This document shows, piece after piece, positions 1-12,542 of a DNA stretch of 64,000 bases (positions within the stretch are counted from its first letter, which is position 1; the number at the start of each line of letters is the position of its first letter). A program made the position numbers and the translations under genes. Source of the DNA: Laccaria trichodermophora (Eukaryota > Basidiomycota > Agaricomycetes > Agaricales > Hydnangiaceae); the NCBI GenBank assembly GCA_018417955.1, contig JACTVC010000023.1, positions 486,875 to 550,874 of the forward strand. Reading direction: 5' to 3'. The notes beneath the pieces were generated by a model. The model was not told the origin of the DNA. It ran no database searches and worked only from the letters and a program-made list of their open reading frames with translations.

Positions 1-199
1 TTTTTTTTCTGGGCCTGCGGCTGACCTACCTACCCAACCCCCAGTCAGACTTTGGAATCCTAAGACCCCCTTGGATGTGAGTAGAAATTTCACTTGTATA
101 ACCAGATACAATTGAAGTCTATTTGGACAATAACAACATAAAAAATATTCTATTGGTGTGTAAGCTGTAGGGAGAGTGGCACAGGGTGCTCATTGTTTT

Positions 200-312
200 C
201 AGGGTGGTAGCGCACCTCAGGCCTGACACTTCTGAGTGACAGAAGGCCTCAGAGGCTGATTCTTTTGATTGTGGCAATTGGCCTCTGAGGGGTATGGTTG
301 CTCTATCACTGG
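200..312 (+). repeat. Hairpin-bearing repeat, left copy of inverted pair
   Basis: This roughly 110 bp block is similar to the reverse complement of 3290-3402. Both contain CACCTCAGGCCTG, then an internal palindrome. Here the right arm is AATTGGCCTCTGAGG (276-290) and the left arm is 247-261 with two mismatches. The pair encloses about 3 kb. It could be the ends of a dead DNA transposon or two separate MITE copies. No target duplication was identified. Confidence 0.5.
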
Positions 313-3289
313 TGCACAAACCCAAATTAAGAATGCTTCTTTCAACATCTCAAAATAGCTGGAGTGTCAAGGTGACACCTTATGGTGGTTCAAATTGCAC
401 CACTAGCCAACCACTAGGGGCCCCCAACCTACATTGCCAGCAGTTAGGCCTCCTGGTAGCTTGTTCAAAATATTGGCACTCTTTACTGTAGCAGTTCATT
501 CAATTTGACAGGGCCTGTGGCATGTGACAAGCCTGTTGAAACTTTAGTTTCAACAACCTCACATATTCGCCATGACAAGCTGAAAATTTGGGCAATTTTT
601 CGACTTTTTAGCACCACAGGTGACGAAAAATTTCGACATTTGTCACATGACCACCAGATGATTTCAACACCTTACAAAAATCTGCATGACCACCATGACA
701 TTTCAGCAATTTGAAGGGCTCCATGATGTGTGAGTGTCGAATTGAATGAAATGCTACAGTACTAGATCCTGAAACCTTCTCTACAACACATACACTTAGA
801 ATACAGATTATGGAAGATGAAATTTCATGCCAAAAGTGCATCAAAAGCCTCTTTGTGCAGCTGTGACATCCTCCCTCCCACTCCCATTCCCATTCCATAC
901 AATACAAACTTCATTGCTACTACTTATAATTATGTGTAGTGGTTTTCATTGGGCAGCTGGGGTTCAGCTCTGAAAGGCAGTGCCTGTGCCTCCAATTTTG
1001 GGCTGAGTATGTCATGGGCCACAATGTCGACCAACCATGAGCGGCCTTGCACCCTCCATAAAAAAATTGTCCATAAAATTAAAAAAACATGTTAGTCACT
1101 CCACTATGTATCACACCATTCATCACAATTTTATCCAACCATACAGCATCTGTGGAGTAAAAAAACATTGCTCTCTTCCAATGTTCTGACAATGCACTGC
1201 TACCCACCTTTCATCAGGAGAGAAACTTTACATCAGTGCATTTTACAACATATCAAATATAGCTAGTAAATCTAACATAGTTCATCTCAACAAGCATTTT
1301 AAACATTCTGCTCAATGAACGGTTTCCCAGAACTGCTCACAATCACTTAGGGTCAGAATAGCTTAACACATAGACCTGAGTACTGCTTCTTTTCAAGACT
1401 CATTTAATTGGGAAAAGCAGAATAGCTCAACAAATTTCTCAAGACTTAGACTTGAAAATTTATGGTTGAACATTGAACAAAGCCCCCTCAGACTGAGAAA
1501 ATTCCTGCATTTTTTCTCTCTCCAAATTGTCACTTGACACACCTCTGAGCTTCATTTTATAAGGCCATACCACCAAGTACTATATAACAATTTCTTTAAG
1601 AATGTGTACTCAAAACTGATATGCACAAAAAAGAAATAGTAGCTGGTTACTGAAATGTTGCTGTGAAATCACACTATCCGCTTTGACCCATATGGAAAGA
1701 ATATCAGTATCAGCCATGGTCACATAGCCCAGCACATTAAGAGCAGTTTTATTGAGCTGGCATTGAGGAGGGAGGTGGAGGTGAGCTTCAAATTATATTT
1801 TTCTGGAGTAAAGGTACATGGCCCTCAGAGAGGGACGAGACATTGGTGAATTTGAGATATAATCAGGAGGCATCTCAATGCCCAGCTCAAATATACTGTG
1901 ATTAGAATATATTCTGATTGGAGGGGAGAGCTGATACTCACTGAATAGAAGGAGATGAGTGTTGTATGTCTTGGGAACAAGGACTAACTCAACTGCCCAT
2001 GAGAAATAGTCATAGGTGGAAATGCAACCCTCACATTGAACAGTGCCCTCCTCCCCACACTCAACCCATTAGCACCAAAATACAGCTTCTCCATATCCAT
2101 TGTAAATCCTAAAGGCTCCTTCATGTCAGAGCCCATCAGGCCCAAGTGTTCCATCTCAAGTTTGTGTAATGACACAGTGAGATTCTGACCTACAGGCATT
2201 ATGAGGCCTAGGTAGACACAGTATAGGCAGGGAGGCCACCACTCTGTGGGTACCACTAGAAGGGGGCAGCAGGGGCGGTGTGGATTTGGGTTGTCTAAAG
2301 GGCAGGTTACTCCTGCAGGTCGTTGGGTTTGGATGACGGTTGCAGCAACATTGGGGCAAGGGGCAGTGTTGAAATCAACTCAGCAAGCATGTGTGAACAA
2401 GGCAAGGTGAGGAATAAGATTCTGGTTGTCTCTGTGGATGACAGAGGCAAACAGATGAATAACTACAGTACAAGGCCTTGTATATATATGTAGACTACAA
2501 AATATAAGGGGGTAAATGTGAAATACCCCTATGGAGCCATGGAAACCATCAATGGAAGGAATGTACCTGAAATCCAACTGAAATCCGAAGATGGGGTGCA
2601 ATGTGCATGCTTGTAAAGCTCCTGAAATTCCAACAGGCAGGTGAAGGGCAAGTCAATGATCAGGGCAAGGAGCAAGGCAAGGAGCAAGGAGAGGGACAGG
2701 GGGTGGTTGAGGTGAGGAGGATGGAGATGGCAGTGTGTCAGAGGATAAGGAGGTGGTCTTTAAATACAATTGTCTCTTAAGGTATCATTGAGGTTGGGAA
2801 AAAAGAAAGAGGGAGGGAAATACATATGTTGTATGCTAGAAGTGGATTCCATATATAGAGGTGCATCATGTGATCACCAGAAATGCACAGCCTTCTAACA
2901 AGTTATAACTCACAGTGATATCTAAATGTCAAAAGTGGCATGAATCCCTCCTTGTTGACATAGAATGATGTGTGAGGAGGGAGTGAGTGGTTGGCATATA
3001 AACATGCCACTGGAGGTCGTTCATTGTCAGGTTCATCACTAGCTAGTTGCCATAGTAGTAACCAAGCACTCTGACTCTGAGTACTGAGTACTGAGTGCTC
3101 AGTGCTCAGTGCTCGCTGTTTGGTGATGTAGCATGCTGCACAAGAGACATAGGCAGAGAAAGTTGGTGGGCAATATGTCAGTGAAGGACAGTGAAGGGTC
3201 GGTGGATGTCGTTGGAAATTCATCACTGGCTAAGTGAGGTGCATGTTACAGTGCTGGCAACCATCAGCTGGAGCTATTTTTGGAATGAC

Positions 3290-3402
3290 AGTGTGTGCAG
3301 TGATAGGATCACCCCCCTCAGAGGCCAATTACCATCAGACAAAGAATTGGCCTCTGAGGCACCCTAGCACTTAAGAAGTGCCAGGCCTGAGGTGTGGTAG
3401 TG
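3290..3402 (-). repeat. Hairpin-bearing repeat, right copy of inverted pair
   Basis: Inverted partner of the block at 200-312. It contains a perfect 15 bp stem, CCTCAGAGGCCAATT at 3316-3330 against AATTGGCCTCTGAGG at 3345-3359, with a 14 nt loop. The similarity to the left copy covers the palindrome and about 40 bp on either side, including the motif read in reverse as CACCTCAGGCCTGGCAC. Confidence 0.55.
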
Positions 3403-5029
3403 TGGGTGATAGTAGTTGCTCATCACTGGTGATGGTGGCAGTATGGGTACCCAAATTGGTGCACTAGCAAGGTGGTGGATATTGTTCCATTATCCATACT
3501 GCAGGAACTTGGAACCATTGAGCTTGGTCAGATCAAGGCCACTGATCTTCCACTGCACACATAAGAAACATAGCCCAACATCCATGGTAAGAATATTTTG
3601 AGAATGAGTGACAATTTGTCTGTCTAGTGATATTGTGTGCACTGGATGGAAGCCCAAATTATTGGGAATTGTCTTCATTGAATAATAGTATTATCTCAAG
3701 TAAAATCACAATGATTATACAGATTTTTAGACATCATTACTGTCAAATTACTTGAGATTACTGACATTTTCTTTACAATAAATTGGATGAAGTTAATGTG
3801 GCTTGCATCCAGTTGTGAAAAGTCAAAATTTCCACCCTTTCTTGTCACAGATATGGCAAGGAATTGTCTGAAAAGGTTTATGGCTTGATTTCTTACCCAT
3901 TTCAGCCAAGCTTGATAGAAAGAACCTTTATGATTTACTTAAGATCTTTTTGCCATATTTTGGTGGTATATAGACATTTATTTGACAAAGGTGATGGATG
4001 TTCAAATTCAAAAATATGGCAAAGGCACTGGTCTAAATTTTCAAGGTACAATAAAGAAAGAAAATCTTTCTTGGATTGTGATAGTGTGAGTTTTGATGCC
4101 AACCTTGGTCCTTTAATTTTGACCTCCTGCAGTGTAAGAGAAATTAGAGTCTTACAAAGAATTTTGCCTTTTCTCAAGGGGAAAAGGAAAACTTCATAGA
4201 TTTTGTTTCCTTCTACAACAAAGTATTTTTACCACCCTCCATGGAGAAAAAGACAAATATGGGATGATTTATTTTCCTCCAAAGATTACTTGCACATTAC
4301 TGCACTCAGAAAGGCAAACATCAAATTGTTTTCTTCCAGAGGTTACTGCCCAGGATTCAGGAATGGCCAATATAAACAACAATGGCTCAGCTTGGAGAGT
4401 TTAATGAACCAGTCCAATTTGAGAACTAGCATGCTTTTCAAGGGTCTAAATTATATACAAATAAATGCAAAAACAAGGTTCTATGTATAGGCATACATCA
4501 GCAGTGTTATTTTGGGCAATAAAGATGGAACACCAACCCCATGAAAGGGGGCTGGGGTCCCAAGGGTTGTGTCCCAATCAAATATCCTGTGCCTAAGACT
4601 GGCAACAGAGTAAGGGATTCTTCTGTTCTGAGATACTGAACAGCTCCATGGAGGGCTTCAATCTTTGGGAAACATTAGACTAATAAATTGATGTCATATT
4701 GATCTTGGATGCAATCTCATTTAACACCTAGTGGTGTCATTGTCAGAGTCAACATTGATTTGCAGCAAATATGGCTATGAGTCAACAAAAATTGGGATTC
4801 AGAGGGGTCAAAAGGGAAACTTGAATGATCTTCAACATCCCTTTGTGTTCTTTCACTTTCTGCATTGCTGGTTCCAGATCTATACTCCTAGGCACTGTGC
4901 CATTCATTATATCATAGTGCTAAATCTTTTTTATTGACTTGGCTGGTCTCAAGGTAGATGTATGTCTATTTCATTGTTACCTAAGATGGTAGTTAGATTT
5001 GAACAACAGGATGTATAAAAGTACTACCT

Positions 5030-6340
5030 CTCCACTCCATAGAAGGTCATAGTTCTTCACTTGAAATGCCTTGCATTTATCTGCACCGAATTTAGCCACT
5101 CGTCCATCCTCGTACATGTGAAGGTAGAAGATGGAGCACTTGGACTTGAGATCAAAGGCCCAAGCTGTCCAATGGTTGCCTTCTTTCCAACCTCTTGCCC
5201 TGGGCCAGCCATCGGAATTGTGGAGTGAATCACTATAACCAGCATAAGCAGAAACACAGGAAAGAAAGTAGAAAGATGAACACACTGTACTAAAACCCGC
5301 CAATCGCTGACACCAAAGATTCTATCCACGCTAGGTTTGTTGGCGTACATTGCCGTGTAAGCCAACGGAAACGCGAGGTGTCGACGTCTTTTGATTGACT
5401 GGAGGATATAGATACGAAGTAGCATGAGTAGGATATGATGGTGTTGGTGGTGTTCCTTACATAATTACCTGGAACGACTGCGAACGCTGGACGAGATAGC
5501 CAAATTGAGTTGCAGAAACCAAGAGAAGGTTGGGACGATTGGCGATGCACCCAAGTCCACCACAAGATCTTCGAAGATTTGAGTCAAAATGCAATGCCGA
5601 TCGACAGGAAATTCTTTGGGCATGCCAGTGACGCTACGTAAAATTCGCAGACAATGCGAAGTGGAACCCGTCCACGGTTGTATCCCGGAGTGTCCGTACA
5701 TCGCTGTAGGTGCATTGAAGAGCATCAGATGAGAGCGACGAAAAGTGGGGATGGTCCATACCTGTCCTAGAGTTTGAACGGTGAGAAAAGTTTTTAGGAA
5801 GTACGGGCGCCCGTAGGAGCTTATGATACCAAAAAGAGTCATTGGACCTTATTAGTGAATGAACGGACTTGGGATGGCAGAACATTCCTTACCGTCATTC
5901 AGTGATCCATCAAAACCGTCAACATATCGATGTATGCGCATTCGATAGCGTCCTTTAAAGCCCTCTGGAACGAATCGGTGACATTTGCGCCACTGCAGGA
6001 CGATTAGGATGCGGCAAGAACTTGAAGGCATCGTGCTGGGAGACACAGTGTGGCAGACGAAAAGACATCGACAACCCGTGGACAGGATCGCCCAACGCTT
6101 AGGCAGCACTGTTTCCGGGGAGGAATAGGGATGTTGGAATGGTAAGTCAACCTGGTAACGAACAGATGAGAATGTTGAACGTTGACAAGAATGACTTTTG
6201 ACTTGCATGAATTGTGTTCAGTGTTGAGAAGGTGGCTCAACAATGCCCGGTCATCATAGAAACGGCGCGAAGGACCAGACGATGGGTGCACCGGTGAACA
6301 TTCGAACGTCTGAGAGAAGTTGTGATGAACGATGTCGTGA
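5030..6340 (-). pseudogene. Decayed multi-exon gene of unknown function
   Basis: CpG content rises sharply here, as in host coding DNA. On the minus strand there are several partly overlapping open segments (5465-5842, 5852-6208, 5057-5425) with plausible short introns, but no continuous spliced frame could be built. The part from about 6330 down to 5880 has a diverged second copy at 24780-25320 on plus. A comparison of the two copies conserves the frame reading VDGFDGS / VDGLDGS just before a shared GTAAGG donor, which suggests real coding ancestry. A hydrophobic stretch near 5150-5220 could be a membrane segment. I do not recognise the family. It may instead be an intact gene with an intron pattern I could not resolve. 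Confidence 0.35.
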
Positions 6341-6592
6341 GACAATTTGTTGACCTTCAACTAAACGTCCACGATGTCTTGGTGAGTTCCCCCTACCCTG
6401 CTTTCTTTTTCGCTATAATATTCACTCTGCTATGCCAAGATACCCCCTCGATCTTCGCGGAAAATAACGGGTCCATGCTGACCATTTCAAATTTTGAGGT
6501 CATAACCCTAGGACCACAAGTTGCTTTCGCCGCCTCTACGTTCTAGCAGCCGAAATGTCGACATCCACATTTAATTTTGGGTCTTGTTCGAC

Positions 6593-7320
6593 CTTCGAAC
6601 CCCAGGCATATCAAGTTTTCTGTGGTGGAGCTGTGAGGACCTTGATAGGTAAGTACTCTACCTCCCCGAACTGGGTATAGCTCTCGTCGTCTTTCTCGCA
6701 GTACTGACGTAGAATTGTGTCAGACAGATGAGTATGAGCCGGAACTCCGCCGCCAATTGCACCTCCGAGTCCAGCAACGATTTTGGCCCATTCTTGACAC
6801 GCCGTGCTCATCATATCTTCTAGGAGCAAAGACCTTGGGTAGGGAACGTAGTACGAAAGGAGCGTTTCGCATGGAGAGATTTGTGGTGTACCTGTGTTTG
6901 CCTCAAGTTGGTTAGGTGGCTTTCGGTCGCATAGACGCCCTTTCTTGTTGCGTGAATGTCAAGCTGGAGGCGGATGGTGCGTTGAGGCGTACTCGCAAGT
7001 TTTAAAACACTGAACCATATACTCTATCTACCAGCAGATACTGAACGGACACATCGCTACTAGCGCATTAGCTATCAGCCTCGAAGCCAATGACCGATAC
7101 ATAACTCCATGAAACGGACTCGGACCTTGCTCGGACCCATCCATAACAACCGACTGCACCAACCACTCCTTCGCCAACAACTTATTGATCTTGCCTCATG
7201 TGGTCTCCAATCAACATTTACCACCCCGAAACTGCTGGGGCAGCAATTCGGTGCTTCCCCACATGGAAAACGGTTTCCCCAGTCGGCCTCCTGAGGACGC
7301 ATCCACATCAACATTCACAG
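6593..7320 (-). pseudogene. Inverted duplication, arm A: fragment of unknown gene
   Basis: Read on minus, this segment matches 11490-12215 on plus over roughly 700 bp. The best conserved coding piece is 6611-6826, with motifs TACQEWAKIVAG and GGGVPAHTHLSDTILR. The other arm has TACQEWAKFVVG and GCGVPAHSRLSEAILR. The changes are mostly conservative, so the common ancestor was probably coding. Upstream the two arms differ by small indels that shift the frame. No family is recognised. With 5880-6330 and 24780-25320 it forms one larger inverted duplication around SHO1. Confidence 0.45.
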
Positions 7321-7506
7321 TATCTATGGATGAGGTTTAGATAGGATATGAGATAGAATATAATGAGCATTGAGCAAATCTGATAATGGACGTGTGAAAG
7401 TCGGTATGTTTTCGGATGCATTCCCTGATGGGGTTGTTCCTTTCACGGAAGCGAACCGCGAGAACGTTTCGTCCGCCATGTTGACAGAAGCAGAAAGAGC
7501 GCCAGT

Positions 7507-8807
7507 ATGCCATCCACCATGTCCGATACCCACCATGGCCCGTCTTCGCCCGTCCCAGCAGCCACCGACCTCAGTTTCCATCAACAGGAACAACACCAGC
7601 AAGAACACCAAGAACACCCAGAACACCACCCACCTCCAACACGCTCACCAGCGCCCAACTATTTCCTTCTGTTCACCTTTGTCATAAGCGTGGTAAGCAC
7701 ACCCTTTGATCGCGATGTTTTTCTTTCATCTAACTATACCCTAAGATAGCTTGGGTCACCTCGCTAACCTCTCAAGCCATAATAACAGCAACAAGTAAGC
7801 CCCTTCGCCACTACCCTCCACTTCCTTCCTTTCTTACTCCCTCAAACAGCACCCAACAGCAGCACCCTCGTCGGCGTCCTCTGGCTTGCCTTCGTCCTCC
7901 AAACAATCATAATCTTCGAACTCCTCGTCACCCTACCCACCCACTCAACCCATCTGTATGCATTCCAAATATCCATCCTAGCAGCCATGTCAACGGTGCT
8001 CGCCTCCATCGGTGTAAACACCAACCTCTTCACGCCTCCCACGCACAAACCAACGCATCAAGCGCTCGCGGCGGGGTGGCTTATCACAGCTATCATCAAC
8101 ATCCTTTGGATCCTCTACTTCACCGCTCCCCCTTCGCAGCTCTCTGGCCATTATCATAGTCATCCGGGGACACCACTGCCAATGCCACACGGCACCATAT
8201 CAGACCCTATACCCGTCACCAAAGAACCCTCCTTCTCAGGCTTTGGAAAGACAGGGAACGGGGGAACGGTTGAACAGCAGCAGCAGCAGCTGGAGGGAGA
8301 AGATATCGAGTTGGGACAGAACCAGAACCAGAACCGGAGTGGGACGCAGGTTGATCCTGGGGAGGAGAGGAGAAAGTCGCGGGGAGGGTGGAGCACATAT
8401 ACACCTGGGGACAGGGGGAGTAAGGCGCCTACGAGCGGCGTGGGCGGGAGGAGCGCTGCGGGGAGCGATGGTGGTGGGAACGTGAGTCGACGGAAGAGTG
8501 CGAAGGGGGAGAAGGAGCCGACACCTATTTATCGTGCTGAGGCTATGTTTCCTTGTTTGTGTTTTTTTTTTTCGTTGTGGGGATGATGACCGACGTTGTC
8601 CCCAGATACCGCGAGCCCCAAAGATTCAAACGAACTTTCGTTTGGGAGGGGCGAGATCTTTACTATCACTGACAAGTCTAGGAAATGGTGGGAGGCGGAG
8701 ATGGATGATGGGCGGAAAGGGAGTAAGTCTTGTCATTTTTGGTTTTGTTCGTTGACGTGTTAATACTTTGTCCAGTTGTGCCGTCAAACTACTTACGACT
8801 TTTATGA
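7507..8807 (+). CDS. SHO1: High-osmolarity membrane sensor, SHO1-like, five exons
   Basis: Exons are 7507-7692, 7746-7794, 7850-8554, 8606-8722 and 8776-8807, and phases agree throughout. The product is 362 residues; yeast Sho1 is of about this length. Four membrane segments lie at about 52-70, 84-107, 117-139 and 150-170, the last containing INILWILYF as in Sho1. A glutamine- and glycine-rich linker follows. The C-terminal SH3 domain (about 306-362) has AMFPY, ELSFGRGEI, the tandem tryptophan WWEAE and GIVPSNY. Sho1 proteins sit in the plasma membrane and recruit the MAPKK Pbs2 through the SH3 domain in the HOG pathway. The start is the first ATG of the open frame; an in-frame ATG at 7519 (MSDTHHG) is also possible. 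The gene is intact and lies between two inverted decayed copies of another locus. Confidence 0.87.
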
Positions 8808-8809
8808 TG

Positions 8810-11480
8810 CGACACGCATCGCTTGCTATGGAGGGATCAACGAGCTATCTGCAACCGCTGTGTGCATACCCTGCATCCAGCAAAAATCTCCGACTGCTAT
8901 GGATATATCATGTCTGCGACTGCTACGCTGTATACTGATGTTACCTGGACTGGTGGCGGGGTTCCCCTGTAGCTCCTGCTTCATAGAGGGACTCGTCACA
9001 GTTAAAGCAGCAACTCGTGATTTCGGTCTTTCTCAATCTGCTTGTGCTACTTACTGTTAGGTCGGTGCTCGGCTCTTGGAGGAACCACGGTTGCGCGCTT
9101 TATGAAGTACGATTCTAGAGGCCACCCTCAGCTACTCCCGACGTGAACCATGCTCTTCCTTCCCCTAATGTGCTTTTCGCAGAGGATTCGCCCTATAATG
9201 CCGATTGCGCCACATCTTCCATTCAGGCGTGGAAGGGGTCGCCATCTTGTGGCCCATGCCACTAGATCTCATTGCAGTATTCCGCACTGAAGGCTTGCCA
9301 CCGAAATTCACTCCAGGCCGCTCAACCTTCAACCCTCCGACCCACGGAAGTGTTATTGCATCTTCTCGACTCGTCAATGGCAAGATCTTTGACCTTTCAC
9401 AAGCAAAGTTTCAATGTCCATCTCCAGCCGCCGCGTCGCCTACGTGTACCAAGTAAACAACAAAGGATCCGAACTTCCCCCGTCTGTCGTCATCATGCCC
9501 TCTTCCTAGTTGTGGTCCATTCGTGAAAGCCAGAAGACGCAGTGTATTTGAAGGGAACGTCTCGGTGGAAGGGGAGGACGTGAGTCCTCCGACCAAGATG
9601 CGTACGGATCGTTCTACTCTCTGATGAAGCATAGATACGTGCGTCCTTTTCACCCTTCTCTTTTTTCCAAAACACGTTCCTAATACCGGCATACAGACCC
9701 ACAAAGTTCACCTCGTTCTCATTCGTCATGCCCGCTTAGATTCTTTCCCACAAGACAGGCAAGGGCTCATTCCTTTCCCTTCCCTTCCCTTCTCCTACCT
9801 GTGGGCTGCTGTACAAGATTCGTAAAATCCGCCCATCACCTTGAAAACCAGTACTTGGTGGTCGACTCTGAGCGCATGGCCGAGCTGACTGCGGGTCAAA
9901 GTAGAATCCTGCCGTTTGTGCTTACGCCGTTCTTGCTTGGATTGAGGATGCGGTCCCGGGAGATTGGGGGTGGCGATTAAGATTGATGGTTGCCTCTGTC
10001 GGTGGCGAAGTCTTTGGAGGGCGCTACGCCCTGTGTCCTTCTGGCAGGTTTAAGTACGACACTTTGCTTCCCTGGTTCTTTTATCTTCCACCATTCAACT
10101 TCCATTCCCTGTAGCCGCTACCTTCGCCTACGTTGGTGATCGACGGGAATTTCGATTAACCCCTCCTGCCCTTTCGGTTTCTAAGGACGGCGGTAAACAA
10201 ACTCTGTGCTGTGAAAATCATATCTGCATGGCTCGAATTATTCTTCGATGATACGAATAACAACATCCCTGTGACAGAATGACTACCCTTATCAGCGCTC
10301 GCGAAAGAGCCTCCGGATTCTTGAGCCGCCTTTTGACTTCCACTGTTCTCTCTTCCCGTGTTACGAGAAAACGTGGTTAATCTCATTTTACTACGCTCAC
10401 AACGGGACTCTTCGCCCCCCGTGGTCCGTCTCTTTGGTTCTTCCTTTCTGTCCTTACTCATGCATGTATCTTAGAACCTTGTCACGGTCTCTGCTCTCAG
10501 CTGGTCACAATTTCCTGTCTCTGTTCGTAAGGTATGGAAGTTGGTCCAACTTGGGTTAGCGGCCATCTATAGCATGTCGCATCGTGTGCAACTTCCGCGC
10601 TACATACAAAATATGAAATTTTGCTTTAGTATCGATCAGACATACACGTCAGGGGTTGTAGGTGAATGAGAAAACAGTGGACTGGTTCAGCGCTTGATCA
10701 TGCCCAGTCGGAGTCAGCGAAGGTGACTTTGCCGTGGAGCAAGACAGGAAGAAAGATGACAACGCAACAGGGCTTTTTCCCCCCAGCGGCTTCCTACTAA
10801 CATCCAGTTCGCTTCCACCAATCCTCCCCTACGTAGCTGAAAAAAACGAGAGCTTCGGCGACGAGCGAGAAGCGAGATATGGCTGCAAGTCGCTCAGGAT
10901 AACCGGGAGGACGACGTCATCTGCTCTTCGCGATCGGCCATGAAGTCGATGAAAACTTGGTGTTTGAGTTGATGGTGGAGGTTTACGCAGGCAACCCGAA
11001 GCACTTCACGCATGCATATGGCGAGTAAGGACGTCGAGAGTCAAACTAGCACAGATAGTCGGTGACTTATTAGCTGACCATCTCTTCGAAGGTTTCAAAG
11101 ACGTTATAGATGCTTAACGTACCTGGCGCGACATGCCAGCAGTACTTTGAACCATCGGAAATGCCGACACGTGAAGAGGAAGGCCCACTGCTAAGAAGAG
11201 TCGGCAGAGGGCAAGCAAGCATCTTCCAGCCATTCAGACTTTCGCAACCTAAGGGAGCCTCTTGTGTAGGTGAAAACTCGTCGTAGTCTACAGCTGCAGT
11301 CGATTAGCAGAAGAAGAGTCAGAAGGGATAGAGAGGTAACGCACTGAACTATCCAGCCCCGTGTATGCAGCAGTACCGTAGCGGTACCCCCGTCATGGAT
11401 GGGCACGGTGATGGGCAAGGTCAAGATCAAACACGACCGACTGTTGTACAAGACTAACCGACTGTTCCGGGGAAGCGCCG
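8810..11480. other. Intergenic stretch with no supported gene
   Basis: CpG-containing DNA of host-like composition between SHO1 and the second arm of the inverted duplication. Open frames at 9205-9456 (plus) and 10156-10461 (minus; 101 codons, basic N-terminus, starts at ATG) are the longest, but neither shows a family motif or fits an exon chain. Polypyrimidine stretches near 9770-9800 are unremarkable. One or two decayed multi-exon genes may be hidden here. Confidence 0.4.
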
Positions 11481-11489
11481 CAAGGTGTT

Positions 11490-12215
11490 GTGATTGTCAA
11501 TGTGAATGCAGCTCGTGAGATGGACTGGTCGGATGGTCTAAAGAAACCGTTTTTCCATGGGAGGGAGCACCGAATTGCTCCCCCCGCAGTTTCCGGATTG
11601 GAGATGTAGATCCGAGACCAGATGAGGCTGAGTAGGGTAATAAGTTATTGGCGAAGGAGTGGTTGGTGCAGTCGGTTGTCGTGGATGGGTGAATCATGGG
11701 TCCGAGTGTGTTTCATGAAAATCTGGATGGGGGGTTGTTTTCTGGGCTGATAGTTGATGCGCTGTCGTTATTAGGAGCGATGTGTCCATTCGATATGCTG
11801 CTGGTAGATAGAGTATATGGGTCAGTGTTTTGCAACTTGCCAGTACGCTTTAACGTACCATCCGCCTCCAACTTGACATTCAGAGAAAGGGCGTGTATGC
11901 GACCGAAAGAACCGCCTGAACCACCTCGAGGCAAACCCAGGCCTACCATAAACCTCCATGTGAGGGGCGCCTTTCGTACTACGTTCAAGCCCGTCCGCCT
12001 AAGGTCCTTGCTCCTGGGAGATATGATAGGCACGGCGTGTCAAGAATGGGCCAAATTCGTTGTTGGAGGGGCAATTGGCTGCGGAGTTCCGGCCCATAGT
12101 CGTCTGTCTGAGGCGATTTTACGTCGGTGCTGCCAGAAGGAAGATGAGAGCTAGACCCATTCCAGGAGGTAAAGTACTTACCTATCATATATCAAGGTCA
12201 TCACAGCGCCATTAC
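11490..12215 (+). pseudogene. Inverted duplication, arm B: fragment of unknown gene
   Basis: This is the plus-strand counterpart of 6593-7320. It has one ATG frame of 152 codons, 11696-12154, which includes GAIGCGVPAHSRLSEAILR. Relative to arm A it carries several small indels and substitutions, and the frame ends at a TAG where arm A stays open. The duplicated block is cut off about 180 bp further on by the target site of LTR element B. Its continuation appears beyond that insertion at 24780-25320. Confidence 0.4.
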
Positions 12216-12402
12216 GCTTCGGGTTGTGATATGAACCTCAAAGATGTGCCGTTCTCAGGCGCATTCCTTGCAAGGCTTTTCAGCAAAGATCAGGGGGTTA
12301 TCTGTGTAATAGAACGAACATTATAACGAAAATAAGAAGACAGGGGAGGGAGAACAAACCTTCAACGATGTCTTGGTGCCAACTTGGTGCCAGGTCACTG
12401 TA

Positions 12403-12478
12403 CAGTCCTTTCGGAAAACCTTGTCCACGTGCTTTTGAGTCATCTCAAAATGTTTGAAAATAAAATAAAATAGAAAAA
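12403..12478 (+). repeat. Left terminal inverted repeat of Tc1/mariner element
   Basis: Begins CAGTCCTTTCGGAAAACC directly after TA. Perfect for 38 bp against the reverse complement of the right end, then a few mismatches through an A/T-rich stretch of AAATAAAATAAAAT type. Confidence 0.9.
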
Positions 12479-12542
12479 AAACTATAATCATCTACACGTC
12501 TAAAACCAACGCTAGAACCACACTCTTTTGTTTTTGTCTACC

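Larger units (their letters stand above)
1..5000. other. AT-rich, CpG-poor region without recognisable genes
   Basis: About 5 kb of AT-rich DNA in which the dinucleotide CG is rare compared with the DNA from about 5.1 kb onward. The open frames here are short, start mostly at non-ATG codons, and show no motif I recognise. The best defined structure is an inverted pair of hairpin-bearing repeats (about 200-312 and 3290-3402). I infer an old, decayed repeat landscape. The longest ATG frame, on plus at 3864-4199 (111 codons), has no family signature and is not called a gene. Confidence 0.5.

Noticed and set aside
3864..4490. Adjacent plus-strand frames of 111 and 95 codons
   Set aside because: AT-rich composition, no motif and no consistent splice sites linking them; the second frame begins at a non-ATG codon.
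9600..9760. Possible histidine-phosphatase-like RH motif (VLIRHAR)
   Set aside because: A single short motif in a frame that cannot be extended into a domain or joined to neighbouring exons.
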